A DNA stretch of 64,000 bases from ZC4RG35 sp036375695 (lineage in GTDB: Bacteria; Actinomycetota; Acidimicrobiia; Spongiisociales; ZC4RG35): assembly GCA_036375695.1 (NCBI GenBank), contig DASVBU010000021.1, forward strand, positions 39,188 through 103,187, written 5' to 3'. The notes below the pieces were generated by a model that was given only the letters and a program-made list of their open reading frames with translations, had not been told where the DNA came from and made no database searches. Within the stretch, counting starts at the first letter, position 1, and every line of letters starts with the position of its first letter. Position numbers and translations under genes: made by a program. Of the stretch, positions 1 through 7,860 are shown piece after piece.

Positions 1-608
1 AAGACCTCGTTGAACTCCGCCTCGCCGGTGATCTGATAGAGGGGGCGCACCTCGACACCGGGCGACTCCATGTCGACGACGAAGTAGGTCAGACCCTGGT
101 GCTTGGGCACGTCGGGGTTCGTCCTGGCGACGAGCATCCCCCACTTGGCGAGGTGGGCCAGGGTGGTCCAAACCTTCTGCCCGTTGACCACCCACTCGTC
201 GCCGTCACGGACGGCCATCGTGGCCAGGCCGGCCACATCGGAGCCGGCGCCGGGCTCGGAGAACATCTGGCACCAGATCTCCTCGGTGGTGAACATGGGA
301 CGCAGCCACCGCTGTTTCTGCTCGGAGGTGCCATGGGTGGTCAGCACACCGGCGCCCATGCCGATGCCGAGGACATTGCGGGCCCGGTTGTCGATGCTGG
401 CACCCGCCTCGACGAGGCGGCGGTTGATGATCGTCTGATAGCGCCGCGGAAGCCCGAGCCCGCCCTCCCCTTCGGGATGCCATACCCAGGCGAGACCGAG
501 GTCGTACTGGGCGCCCCAGAACTCCTTGTCGGGGGTCTCGGCCGGAGGGTGCCCCTCGAGGAGCTGCCGGATCAGGCCTTCGACCCGTTCCAGGTCATGG
601 TCGCTCAT
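1..608 (-). CDS. Acyl-CoA dehydrogenase, 3' part missing
   Basis: FAD-dependent acyl-CoA dehydrogenase that would introduce the alpha-beta double bond in an acyl-CoA thioester. Only about 202 N-terminal codons lie in the window; the gene continues past the left edge. Visible family motifs are FSEPGAGSD at residues 116-124 (substrate/FAD loop) and NGQKVWTT at 142-149. The ATG at 608 is chosen because the frame matches the family from its first residues and a TACCTT -10-like box lies 8 nt upstream (617-622), so the mRNA may be leaderless. It lies 36 bp downstream of an AidB-like gene on the same strand, but that -10 box suggests it can be transcribed separately. The substrate cannot be told from the sequence. 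Confidence 0.9.
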   Translation of the reverse strand, partial: MSDHDLERVEGLIRQLLEGHPPAETPDKEFWGAQYDLGLAWVWHPEGEGGLGLPRRYQTIINRRLVEAGASIDNRARNVLGIGMGAGVLTTHGTSEQKQRWLRPMFTTEEIWCQMFSEPGAGSDVAGLATMAVRDGDEWVVNGQKVWTTLAHLAKWGMLVARTNPDVPKHQGLTYFVVDMESPGVEVRPLYQITGEAEFNEV

Positions 609-644
609 ATGCCGCCAAGGTACAGCCGCCGGCCGAAGCTCGCG

Positions 645-2273
645 TCAGGGGATCGCCGGTTCGATGATGGCGTCGAGGTCGAGACCGGAAGGCAACGTGC
701 CATAGAGGTGGCCCCAGTGGCCATCGAGACGGCTGGCGGCGAAGGCATCGAAGACCTCGGGCGAGGCGTGCTCGGCGAGCAGGACACCTGCCGCGGCCAG
801 GGCCATCCGCTCCGTGATGATCCGCCCCGCGGCCTCGGCGTCGCTCATGTCGTAGCTCCCGAATGCGGCGTCCAGGGCCCGGTCGAGCCGCGGATCGTGC
901 CCTCGCGCCTCTTCAAGTTCGTTCTGCAGCTCCTTGACCGCCGCCGGCTCGCGGGCCAGGACGCGGAGCACGTCGAGAGCGATCACGTTCCCACTCCCCT
1001 CCCAGATGGCGTTTACCGGGGACTCCCGATAGAGACGGGGCATGATCGACTCCTCGACGTAGCCGTTCCCACCGAGACACTCCATTGCCTCCCGCACCAC
1101 CTCGCTGCAGCGCTTGGTGACCCAGTACTTGGCCACGGGGGTGAGCAGCCGCTTGACCAGGTCCTCGTGGTCGTCGAGCGCCGCCCGGTCGAATGAGCCC
1201 GCCACCCGCATCATCAGGACCACGGCCGCCTCGGTCTCGATCTCGAGATCGGCGAGGACGTTGCGCATCAGGGGCTTGGCGACCAGCTCGGCGCCGAACG
1301 CCGACCGGTGACGGGCGTGGTGGAAGGCCTGGGTGACGGCTTGCCGCATGAGGGCGGCGGAGCCGGTGATGCAGTCGAGACGGGTGTGGGCGACCATCTC
1401 GATGATCGACGCCACGCCCCGGCCCTCCTCCCCGACCAGACGGCCCCAGGCGCCGTCGAACTCGACCTCCGACGAGGCGTTGGATCGGTTCCCCAGCTTG
1501 TCCTTGAGACGCTGGAGACGGATGGCGTTCACTTCGCCATCGGGGGTGAACCTGGGCACCAGGAAGCAAGAGAGCCCACCGGGCGCCTGGGCGAGGACGA
1601 GGAAGGCATCGCACATGGGCGCCGACATGAACCACTTGTGACCCGTGAGGCTGAACTCGCCGTCGACTCCGGTCGGCGCCGCGGTCGTCGTGTTGGAGCG
1701 GACGTCGGAGCCGCCCTGCTTCTCGGTCATCCCCATCCCGATGGTGACACCGGTCTTCTCCGCAGCCGGCCGGAAGGCCGGGTCGTACTTGCGGCTCACG
1801 ATCCGGCGCTCCCACTCCTCGGCGACTTCCCGGGTGAGCCGGATGGTCGGGACGGCCCCACATGTCATGGAGATGGGGCAGAAGTGTCCCGCCTCGACCT
1901 GGGAGACGATGAAGGTCAGTGCGGCCCGCGCCGGGAACCCACCCTCGCCCGGTTCCGTCTCCCACGGTATGGAGTGGAGACCGTTGGCGGTGGCCAGGTC
2001 CATGAGGTTGTGCCAGGCCGGATGGAACTCGACGGTGTCGGAGCGGCACCCGTAACGGTCGTGAGTGCGCAGACGGGGCGGGTTCTCGTTGGCGGCGAAG
2101 CCCCAGCCGTAGACCTCTTCGGTGGACATCTTCCGACCCAACGCCTCCACCTGATCACGGGCCCACCCCGCACCCTCCCTTTCCAGGCCGGGCAGGAGAA
2201 GGGGGTCGGCGGCCGCCATGTCGTAGTCGACGAGGGGAGGCGTCTGATTGAAGACCTCGTGTGTGACGCCCAT
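645..2273 (-). CDS. aidB: AidB-like acyl-CoA dehydrogenase family protein
   Basis: A 542-residue protein that matches Escherichia coli AidB (541 aa) along its whole length, from the N-terminal HEVFNQTPPL through GMGMTEKQGGSDVRSNTT and DKLGNRSNASSEVEF to LYRESPVNAIWEGSGN. AidB is a flavoprotein of the acyl-CoA dehydrogenase fold that binds DNA and belongs to the adaptive response to alkylation damage; its in vivo reaction is uncertain. No ada/alkA-type gene is adjacent here, so a link to alkylation rests on homology alone. Start ATG 2273; TAGCCT (2280-2285) ends 6 nt upstream, a typical leaderless arrangement for this genome. It is divergent from the thioesterase at 2351. Confidence 0.92.
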   Translation of the reverse strand: MGVTHEVFNQTPPLVDYDMAAADPLLLPGLEREGAGWARDQVEALGRKMSTEEVYGWGFAANENPPRLRTHDRYGCRSDTVEFHPAWHNLMDLATANGLHSIPWETEPGEGGFPARAALTFIVSQVEAGHFCPISMTCGAVPTIRLTREVAEEWERRIVSRKYDPAFRPAAEKTGVTIGMGMTEKQGGSDVRSNTTTAAPTGVDGEFSLTGHKWFMSAPMCDAFLVLAQAPGGLSCFLVPRFTPDGEVNAIRLQRLKDKLGNRSNASSEVEFDGAWGRLVGEEGRGVASIIEMVAHTRLDCITGSAALMRQAVTQAFHHARHRSAFGAELVAKPLMRNVLADLEIETEAAVVLMMRVAGSFDRAALDDHEDLVKRLLTPVAKYWVTKRCSEVVREAMECLGGNGYVEESIMPRLYRESPVNAIWEGSGNVIALDVLRVLAREPAAVKELQNELEEARGHDPRLDRALDAAFGSYDMSDAEAAGRIITERMALAAAGVLLAEHASPEVFDAFAASRLDGHWGHLYGTLPSGLDLDAIIEPAIP

Positions 2274-2350
2274 GGCGGAAGGCTAATCCCGGGGTGTAGG
2301 GCCCCGACCAGGGCCGTTGGGCCCTGGCGCGCCTGTGCCATCCTTGCGAC

Positions 2351-2755
2351 ATGGCGGAACCCGCAGCCTTCGTCCACGAGTCCATGCCCCTGACGCGCAC
2401 CCTGGGCATCACCACGGAAAAGCTCGACGCGTCCGAAGTCGTCCTGCGTCTCGAGTGGGCGCCAGAGCTGTGCACGGCCGGTGGCATCCTCCACGGTGGC
2501 GCCCTCATGGCTCTGGCGGACTCGGCCGGCGCCGTCTGCGCGTTCCTCAACCTCCCGGAGGGCGCCACGGCGACGAGCACGATCGAGTCGAAGACCAATT
2601 TCCTCGGGGCGGTGCGGGAAGGTTCCGTCACCGCCCGGGCGACGGTGCTCCACGCCGGACGGACCACCATCGTGGTGGAGACGACGATCACCGGCCAGGA
2701 CGAGCGGCTGGTGGCGAAGACCATCCAGACCCAGGCCGTGCTGGGCGGCTCCTGA
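2351..2755 (+). CDS. PaaI-type hotdog-fold thioesterase
   Basis: A 134-residue single-domain hotdog protein of the PaaI/YbgC-like acyl-CoA thioesterase group. The motif GGILHGGALMALADSAGA (about residues 42-59) is the signature helix of PaaI thioesterases, in which the His-Gly-Gly and the following Asp contribute to hydrolysis of the thioester. Members hydrolyse aryl- or acyl-CoA. It lies divergent to aidB and next to an acyl-CoA dehydrogenase, consistent with acyl-CoA metabolism, but the substrate is not predictable. Start ATG 2351 follows CATCCT by 6 nt, a weak leaderless -10. Confidence 0.88.
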   Translation: MAEPAAFVHESMPLTRTLGITTEKLDASEVVLRLEWAPELCTAGGILHGGALMALADSAGAVCAFLNLPEGATATSTIESKTNFLGAVREGSVTARATVLHAGRTTIVVETTITGQDERLVAKTIQTQAVLGGS

Positions 2756-2778
2756 GGTCTCCGGACTAAGTTCGCCTG

Positions 2779-3198
2779 ATGGAGCAGCGCATCAGCCTCG
2801 TCACCCTCGGCGTCCGTGACCTGAACAGGGCCAGGGCGTTCTACGAAGCGATGGGATGGCAGCCGGCACAGGACCTGGGCGAGGTCCTCTTCTATCAGAC
2901 GGGCGGCATGGTCCTCGCCCTGTGGGGTCGGGCCGACCTTGCCGAGGACAGCCGGGTCGAAGACTCGGGTGGATGGGGCGGTGTGGCGCTGGCCTACAAC
3001 GTGCGCTCGCCGGAGGACGTCGACGCCACGATCGAAGAGGCCCGCCAAGCCGGCGCCGTGATCAGCAAGGAGCCCGGCCCAACGGAGTGGGGCGGCTACC
3101 AGGGCGTGTTCATCGACCCGGAAGGGCATCCCTGGGAGGTCGCCCACAACCCCTTCTGGCCGATCGACGACGACGGCAGCATCAGGCTCGCGGGTTAG
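2779..3198 (+). CDS. VOC family (glyoxalase/bleomycin-resistance fold) protein
   Basis: A 139-residue vicinal-oxygen-chelate protein: an N-terminal half beginning VTLGVRDLNRARAFYEAMGW and a C-terminal half ending FIDPEGHPWEVAHNP, the paired beta-alpha-beta-beta-beta units of the fold. Such proteins are metal-dependent lyases, isomerases or dioxygenases, or binding proteins; the reaction is unknown here. TAAGTT (2767-2772) ends 6 nt before the ATG, so a leaderless mRNA is likely although the thioesterase stops only 23 bp upstream. Its stop overlaps the stop of the convergent MarR-GNAT gene by 4 bp. Confidence 0.88.
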   Translation: MEQRISLVTLGVRDLNRARAFYEAMGWQPAQDLGEVLFYQTGGMVLALWGRADLAEDSRVEDSGGWGGVALAYNVRSPEDVDATIEEARQAGAVISKEPGPTEWGGYQGVFIDPEGHPWEVAHNPFWPIDDDGSIRLAG

Positions 3199-4103
3199 AG
3201 GTCGAGATCCCAGTTCTGGCCGACGAGGTCGTGCCCGAAGCTGTGGTGGCGATCCTCCTCGACCAGCGTGAACCCGGCCGACTCGTAGATCCGCCGCGCC
3301 GAGACCAGCACGTCGTTGGTCCACAGCATCATCTTCCGGTAGCCCGCGGAGCGGGCGAAGGCGATGCACTCCTCGACGAGGCGACTGCCGATCCCCCGCC
3401 CCCGCGCCCAAGGCTCGACCAGGAGGGTCCGGAGCTGGGCCGTGTCCGCATCCCGCTCCACGCAGAAGACGCAGCCGGCGCGGGCCCCGTCGATCTCGGC
3501 GATCCAGGCGTTCTCCCGACCGGGCCGGAAGTTGGCCTGGAAGTCGGCCATGATCCTCGCCACCAGGCCCTCGAACTCCTCGTTCCACCCGTACTCCTGG
3601 GCGTAGATGGCGCCATGGCGTGAGACGACCCAGCCCAGGTCGCCAGGTTCGAGACCCCGTACCACCACGTCGCCGCCGGCGTCCTCGGGACGAAGGAGGT
3701 GGAGTATCACCCCCATCGCCTCGACGAGCGCCCTCCGCTGATCGTCGGTCAACGGCCCGACCAGGTCGGTGACCTGGTCCACGGACCTCTCGTCGAGGAC
3801 GGCGAACGCGTCCCGACCCTCCGGGGTCAGCTCCAGGACCAGGGCGCGCCCGTCGTCCGGCGAGGGCGCCGACTCGACCAGGCCCTTCTCCTCGAGACGG
3901 GTCAGGACCCGGGTGAGGAAGCTGGCATCGATGCCGAGACGGGCGCGCAGGTCGGACCGCTCCCAACGCTCCCGCTGGGCGAGCTCGAAGAGCACCCGCG
4001 CCTCGGTGAGGGAGTGCTCGGTTTGGAGGAGACCCGAGTCGAGCAGGCCGATGATCTCGGTCCATGCCCGGCTGAAGCGTCGGAAGCGATCCACGACCGT
4101 CAT
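3195..4103 (-). CDS. MarR-type regulator fused to a GNAT acetyltransferase
   Basis: Two-domain protein of 302 residues. Residues about 1-135 form a MarR winged helix (LTEARVLFELAQRE, the helix-turn-helix DLRARLGIDASFLTRVLTRL, and the wing SPDDGRALVLELTPEG). Residues about 145-300 form a GNAT N-acetyltransferase with the acetyl-CoA loop RGRGIGSRLVEECIAFARSA. Such fusions occur widely in actinobacteria and are thought to modify small molecules or proteins while sensing a ligand. I place the start at ATG 4103 rather than the upstream in-frame codon at 4133, because TTGATT-17 bp-TACTTT lies immediately upstream with an inverted repeat in its spacer; the longer form would translate through the promoter. 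Confidence 0.9.
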   Translation of the reverse strand: MTVVDRFRRFSRAWTEIIGLLDSGLLQTEHSLTEARVLFELAQRERWERSDLRARLGIDASFLTRVLTRLEEKGLVESAPSPDDGRALVLELTPEGRDAFAVLDERSVDQVTDLVGPLTDDQRRALVEAMGVILHLLRPEDAGGDVVVRGLEPGDLGWVVSRHGAIYAQEYGWNEEFEGLVARIMADFQANFRPGRENAWIAEIDGARAGCVFCVERDADTAQLRTLLVEPWARGRGIGSRLVEECIAFARSAGYRKMMLWTNDVLVSARRIYESAGFTLVEEDRHHSFGHDLVGQNWDLDL

Positions 4104-4109
4104 GGCCGG

Positions 4110-4153
4110 AAAGTAGTGGACGGAGTCCACCAAATCAAGCGGACGGGGTCCAC
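4110..4153 (-). promoter_or_regulatory. MarR-GNAT promoter with tandem inverted-repeat operators
   Basis: On the minus strand TTGATT (4133-4138) and TACTTT (4110-4115) are separated by 17 bp, and the ATG follows the -10 by 6 nt. A perfect inverted repeat GTGGAC-tcc-GTCCAC (4116-4130) fills the spacer. A second copy with one changed base, GCGGAC-ggg-GTCCAC read on the + strand (4139-4153), lies 23 bp upstream, centre to centre, about two helical turns. This looks like an autoregulatory operator pair; binding is inferred. Confidence 0.7.
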
Positions 4154-4160
4154 TTTCTCC

Positions 4161-5759
4161 TCAGCCCACCCACGGGACGTCCCGGGTCCGGAACCGGGCC
4201 AGACCGGCGAAGGTGAGGGTCAGGGCCACCCCGACGAGCCAGAGCACCGGAGCCGGCTCGAACGGCTCCACCGGGACCGCAGGCACGTGGGTGAACGGCG
4301 AGAGGTTCATGGCCCACTGCGGCAGACCGAGGATCGGGCCGAGCTGACCGAGGAAGAGGAACGCGACCAGGGCGGCCCAGGCCACCCCGGTCAGCCCGGG
4401 CGCCGCCCCGTACAACGCCATGGCGACACCCGCCATGACCCACACCGCCGGCAGATGGGCGAGCGCCGCGGAGGCGATCCGGGCGGCCTCGGCGAACGGC
4501 TGGCCGGCGGACAGCCCGTACACGATGCCGGCCACGGCGCCCGAGACCGCGAGCATCACGGCCGGCCCCGCGAGGGCGAATATCAGATGGGATCCGGCCA
4601 GGCGCGCGCGGGTGGTCGCGGTGGAGAGGATGAACTCGGTGCGAAGCAGCTCCTCCTCCTGCTGGAGCCGGAGCACCGTGCGGATCGCATAGCCCGAGAC
4701 GAGGATCGCCACGATGCCGACGATGCTCATGAAGAAGGCGTCGGTGATGCCCTCGACTCCACCGAGCATGGCGAGGATCTCGGCCAGCTGCGGGCTGTCG
4801 GCGACGAGGCCGCCGATGCTCTCGGCGAAGGAGCCCATGACCACGCCCATCACCGCCACGGCGACGCACCAGCCGACGAGGCCCGCCCGATGCTGACGCC
4901 AGGCGAGGCCGAGCGGGCCGCGAAGCCCGGCCCCGGCGCGGGCCACGCCGGCGCGCCGGGCGAGCCACCCCTCCCCCACGTCCCTCCGGGAGGAGAGCGC
5001 CAGGGCCAGCCCGCACAGGGCGAGGAAGCCGGCGAGCCACGCGACCACCACCCACCACCGCTCGCCCGCGAACGGTGACAGCTCGACCGCCCAACCGAAG
5101 GGGGTGAGCCACGCCAGCGCCCCGACGCCCGTGCTCTCCGAGACGATCCGGAGCAGGAAGAAGGCACCCAGCGCGCCGAGGCCGATGCCCCGGGTGACGC
5201 CGGTCGACGCGCTGAGTTGCGCCGCCACCGCGGCGACACCGGCGAAGAACGTCCCCATGCCTGCCGTGGCCAGGGCGAAGGCGACCGACCCGGGGGCCTC
5301 CAACCCGACGCCGATCAGGCCGGCGAGCTGGACGATCCCGGCGACGAGGGCGGCCGCCACCGTGACCAGGATCGCGGCTGCCAGCGGGCCGTGGCGGCCG
5401 ACCACGGTCGAGCCGAGCAGCTCCCGCCGCCCGGTCTCCTCCTCGAGTCTCGTGTGCCGGATCATGGTGAGCACGGCCATCACGCCGACGAGGGTCCCGA
5501 TGATGACGAGGAGCCGCCACGTGGTGAGCGCGCCGATGCTCGACCCCCGCAACGGGCCGAGGATCGCGGAGAACGCCGGGTTGGAGCCGATGGTGGCCGC
5601 CAGCTCCCGGCGCGACGCCTCCGTCGAGTAGAGCTCGAGGAAGGACTGCGCGGTGATCGCGGGCAGCGATCCCAGGGCGAGCACCCAGAAGGCCAGCTTG
5701 ACGCGCTCCTGGCGCAGGATGAGCCGGGCGAGCCTGCCGGTTCCGGTGAAGGCGCTCAC
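4161..5759 (-). CDS. ABC exporter membrane protein (ABC-2 type)
   Basis: A 532-residue integral membrane protein with about 12 hydrophobic segments arranged as two halves (residues about 20-260 and 290-520), typical of actinobacterial ABC-2 permeases that work with a single ATPase in drug or natural-product export. The start GTG at 5759 overlaps the stop of the ATPase gene by 4 bp (GTGA), so the two are translationally coupled. The cargo is unknown. The divergent TetR gene just beyond the ATPase suggests ligand-controlled expression, as is common for such exporters. Confidence 0.88.
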   Translation of the reverse strand: MSAFTGTGRLARLILRQERVKLAFWVLALGSLPAITAQSFLELYSTEASRRELAATIGSNPAFSAILGPLRGSSIGALTTWRLLVIIGTLVGVMAVLTMIRHTRLEEETGRRELLGSTVVGRHGPLAAAILVTVAAALVAGIVQLAGLIGVGLEAPGSVAFALATAGMGTFFAGVAAVAAQLSASTGVTRGIGLGALGAFFLLRIVSESTGVGALAWLTPFGWAVELSPFAGERWWVVVAWLAGFLALCGLALALSSRRDVGEGWLARRAGVARAGAGLRGPLGLAWRQHRAGLVGWCVAVAVMGVVMGSFAESIGGLVADSPQLAEILAMLGGVEGITDAFFMSIVGIVAILVSGYAIRTVLRLQQEEELLRTEFILSTATTRARLAGSHLIFALAGPAVMLAVSGAVAGIVYGLSAGQPFAEAARIASAALAHLPAVWVMAGVAMALYGAAPGLTGVAWAALVAFLFLGQLGPILGLPQWAMNLSPFTHVPAVPVEPFEPAPVLWLVGVALTLTFAGLARFRTRDVPWVG

Positions 5760-6643
5760 GGCTCCTCGCGGTAGTGACGCATGAACAGCTCCTCGAGGGT
5801 GGGGGGCTGGCTCACGATGGCCTCCACCCCCATCCCCGCGAGGATCCCCACCACCTCACCGACCTGGTCGGAGTCCACCTCGAAGGTGGCCCGGGCGCCG
5901 GACACGTCGAGGTCGTGGACCCCGGGGACCCCGGCGAGCGCCGCCGGGTCGGACCGGAGGGTGACGTCGAACGTGGTCCTCGTCAGGTGTCTGAGCTCCT
6001 CGAGGGTGCCCGACTCGACCACCTTGCCGTGGCGGATGATGCTCACGCGATCACAGAGGGCCTCGACCTCGGCGAGGATGTGGCTGGCCAGCAGAACGGT
6101 GCGTCCGTTCTCCTTGTCCTCGCGGATCACCTCACGGAAGCGGGCCTCCATGAGCGGGTCGAGACCGGCGGTCGGCTCGTCGAGGATCAGCAGCTCCACG
6201 TCGGAGGCGAGGGCCGCGACGAGCGCCACCTTCTGGCGGTTGCCCTTGGAGTAGGTGGCCGCCTTCTTGGTGGGATCGAGGTCGAAGCGCTCGATCAGCT
6301 CCGCCCGGCGCCGCTCGTCGAGCCCGCCCCGGAGCCGTCCGAGCAGGTCGATGACCTCGCCGCCGGTGAGGCCGGGCCACAGCGTGACGTCCCCCGGCAC
6401 ATAGGCGAGACGGCGGTGGAGCTCGGTGGCCTCGGACCACGGGTCGCCCCCGAAGAGCCGCACCTCGCCGGAATCGTGATGGAGCAGGCCGAGGAGGATG
6501 CGGATCGTGGTGGTCTTCCCGGCCCCGTTGGGTCCGAGGAAGCCGTGGACCTCACCCGGCGCCACCTCGAGGTCGAGCCCGTCGAGGGCCCGTACGTGCC
6601 CGAAGCTCTTCACCAGGTCGAAGATCGATATGACTGCGGTCAC
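5756..6643 (-). CDS. ABC exporter ATP-binding protein
   Basis: A 295-residue ABC ATPase: Walker A GPNGAGKTTT (about residues 38-47), signature YSKGNRQKVALVAALA in place of the more usual LSGG form, Walker B LLILDEPTAGLDP, and a switch histidine in LASHILAEVE. The C-terminal 80 residues resemble the extension of multidrug-type DrrA/CcmA-like ATPases. The start is GTG 6643 with GGGAG 4 nt upstream. It energises the downstream permease. Its -10 (TATGCT, complement of 6674-6679) overlaps that of the divergent TetR gene, so the regulator probably controls both. Confidence 0.92.
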   Translation of the reverse strand: MTAVISIFDLVKSFGHVRALDGLDLEVAPGEVHGFLGPNGAGKTTTIRILLGLLHHDSGEVRLFGGDPWSEATELHRRLAYVPGDVTLWPGLTGGEVIDLLGRLRGGLDERRRAELIERFDLDPTKKAATYSKGNRQKVALVAALASDVELLILDEPTAGLDPLMEARFREVIREDKENGRTVLLASHILAEVEALCDRVSIIRHGKVVESGTLEELRHLTRTTFDVTLRSDPAALAGVPGVHDLDVSGARATFEVDSDQVGEVVGILAGMGVEAIVSQPPTLEELFMRHYREEP

Positions 6644-6657
6644 GACACTCCCGATCG

Positions 6658-6694
6658 ACTGAACAGTTGTTTAGCATACTGATCGTGCGTTCAG
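6658..6694. promoter_or_regulatory. Shared divergent promoter and putative TetR operator
   Basis: The 41-bp space between the ABC ATPase and TetR genes holds overlapping -10 boxes: TAGCAT (6672-6677, +) 7 nt before the TetR GTG, and TATGCT (6674-6679, -) for the exporter. Two inverted repeats are visible: CTGAAC (6658-6663) with GTTCAG (6689-6694), and the compact AAC-agtt-GTT at 6662-6671. Either could be the TetR site; this is inferred from position. Confidence 0.5.
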
Positions 6695-7317
6695 CAATCG
6701 CCCCGCCCGAAGACCTCACCACCCGGGCCCGGATCCGTGATGCGGCCATGCGGCTCTTCCCCGAGCTGGGCTACGACGCCGCCTCGGTGCGACGGATCGC
6801 CAGGGAGGCCGGTGTCTCCCCTGCCCTCGTCCTCCACCACTACGGCTCCAAGGAGGGGTTGCTACAGGCGTGCGACCACCACCTGGTGGAGCGCTACCGG
6901 CAGATCAAGGACGACGCCATCGCCGGCGGCATGTTCAACCCGGCGTTCATGAGCTCCGCCATGGCGGAGTCGAGGACCCTGATGAAGTACCTGGCGTGGG
7001 CGATGGCGTCGAACCGACCGGACGCCGCCGCCCTGTTCGACGAGATGATGGCGGAGGCCGTGACGGTGAGCCGGGTCTCCATCGAGAAGGGGTACCTCAC
7101 CGGCTCGCATGACCTGGAGGCCCGCACCGCGCTGCAGCTGGCGATGCAGATCGGGCTCGCCGTCCTCCACGAGCACGTGGAGCGGGTCACCGGGATCGAC
7201 CTCTTCTCCGAGGAGGGGATCCGCCGGGCGACGCCCCTCCTTCTCGAGATCTACTCCGGGCTCTTCGACCCCGACCTGCTGGCCGAGCTCGTCGAGACAC
7301 TCCCCGGACGCGCCTAG
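6685..7317 (+). CDS. TetR/AcrR family transcriptional regulator
   Basis: A 210-residue TetR-type repressor. Residues about 10-55 form the helix-turn-helix domain (TRARIRDAAMRLFPELGYDA then VRRIAREAGVSPALVLHHYG); the rest is a helical ligand-binding and dimer domain with no recognisable ligand signature. The start GTG 6685 is preferred over the TTG at 6667 because TAGCAT ends 7 nt before it. It is divergent from a two-gene ABC exporter, so it probably represses the exporter and itself until a small molecule binds. The stop TAG (7315-7317) also begins a -10-like box for the next gene. Confidence 0.92.
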   Translation: MRSAIAPPEDLTTRARIRDAAMRLFPELGYDAASVRRIAREAGVSPALVLHHYGSKEGLLQACDHHLVERYRQIKDDAIAGGMFNPAFMSSAMAESRTLMKYLAWAMASNRPDAAALFDEMMAEAVTVSRVSIEKGYLTGSHDLEARTALQLAMQIGLAVLHEHVERVTGIDLFSEEGIRRATPLLLEIYSGLFDPDLLAELVETLPGRA

Positions 7318-7326
7318 ATTCGGGGT

Positions 7327-7755
7327 GTGACACTCCCCGGTGAGATCCCGACGCGGCCCCACGAAGCGGCCAACCCCTGGGGCGACGCCGCCACCCCGTA
7401 CGAGGAGTTGGGCGGCGACTCCCGGGTGCGGGAAGTGGTCGCAGCCTTCTACGACGTCATCGAGGAGGAGTCACCCGTCCTCCGGGCGATGCTCCCCAAG
7501 AACACCTCGGGATCCCGTCAGAAGCTCTACGAGTACCTGTCCGGCTGGCTCGGCGGGCCACCGTTGTACACCCAGAATCGGGGCCATCCCCGGCTGCGGA
7601 TGCGCCATCTCCCCTTCCCCATCGGCGCCGACGAGGCCCGGGAGTGGATGCGATGCTTCCGGAAGGCCATGGACCGAACCGGTGTAGCTGGCCCGATCCG
7701 GGACTTCCTCGACTCCAAGCTGGCGCCCCTCGCCGCCCACATGATCAACAGGTAG
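7327..7755 (+). CDS. glbO: Group II truncated hemoglobin
   Basis: A 142-residue 2/2 globin resembling mycobacterial GlbO. After a short Pro-rich N-terminus it has YEELGGDSRVREVVAAFYDVI with the B10 tyrosine, GSRQKLYEYLSGWLGGP, the heme-ligand segment RGHPRLRMRHLPF carrying the proximal histidine, and EWMRCF with the G8 tryptophan typical of group II. Group II truncated globins bind oxygen and NO, and roles in O2 handling, peroxide or NO detoxification are proposed. The start GTG 7327 lies 6 nt after TAGATT, whose TAG is the stop codon of the TetR gene. Confidence 0.92.
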   Translation: MTLPGEIPTRPHEAANPWGDAATPYEELGGDSRVREVVAAFYDVIEEESPVLRAMLPKNTSGSRQKLYEYLSGWLGGPPLYTQNRGHPRLRMRHLPFPIGADEAREWMRCFRKAMDRTGVAGPIRDFLDSKLAPLAAHMINR

Positions 7756-7791
7756 CGCCGGGTCGCTCCTGGTACCTTCTCCCCCGTTGCG

Positions 7792-7860
7792 ATGACCGAC
7801 AGCGAAGACCCTTCAGGTAGACGCATCGTCACCTCTAGGACCCGAGGCCTGTGGCCATGA
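7792..7860 (+). CDS. Possible 22-codon upstream ORF overlapping the CNNM gene start
   Basis: An ATG at 7792 opens a 22-codon frame with an acidic, Pro-containing N-terminus (MTDSEDPSGRR) that ends at TGA 7858-7860, overlapping the ATG (7857-7859) of the following CNNM/CorC gene. TACCTT at 7773-7778 could be its -10. Acidic/Pro-rich leader ORFs control Mg2+ transporter genes in enterobacteria (MgtL-type), but nothing beyond position and composition supports such a role here. It could equally be chance. Confidence 0.3.
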   Translation: MTDSEDPSGRRIVTSRTRGLWP

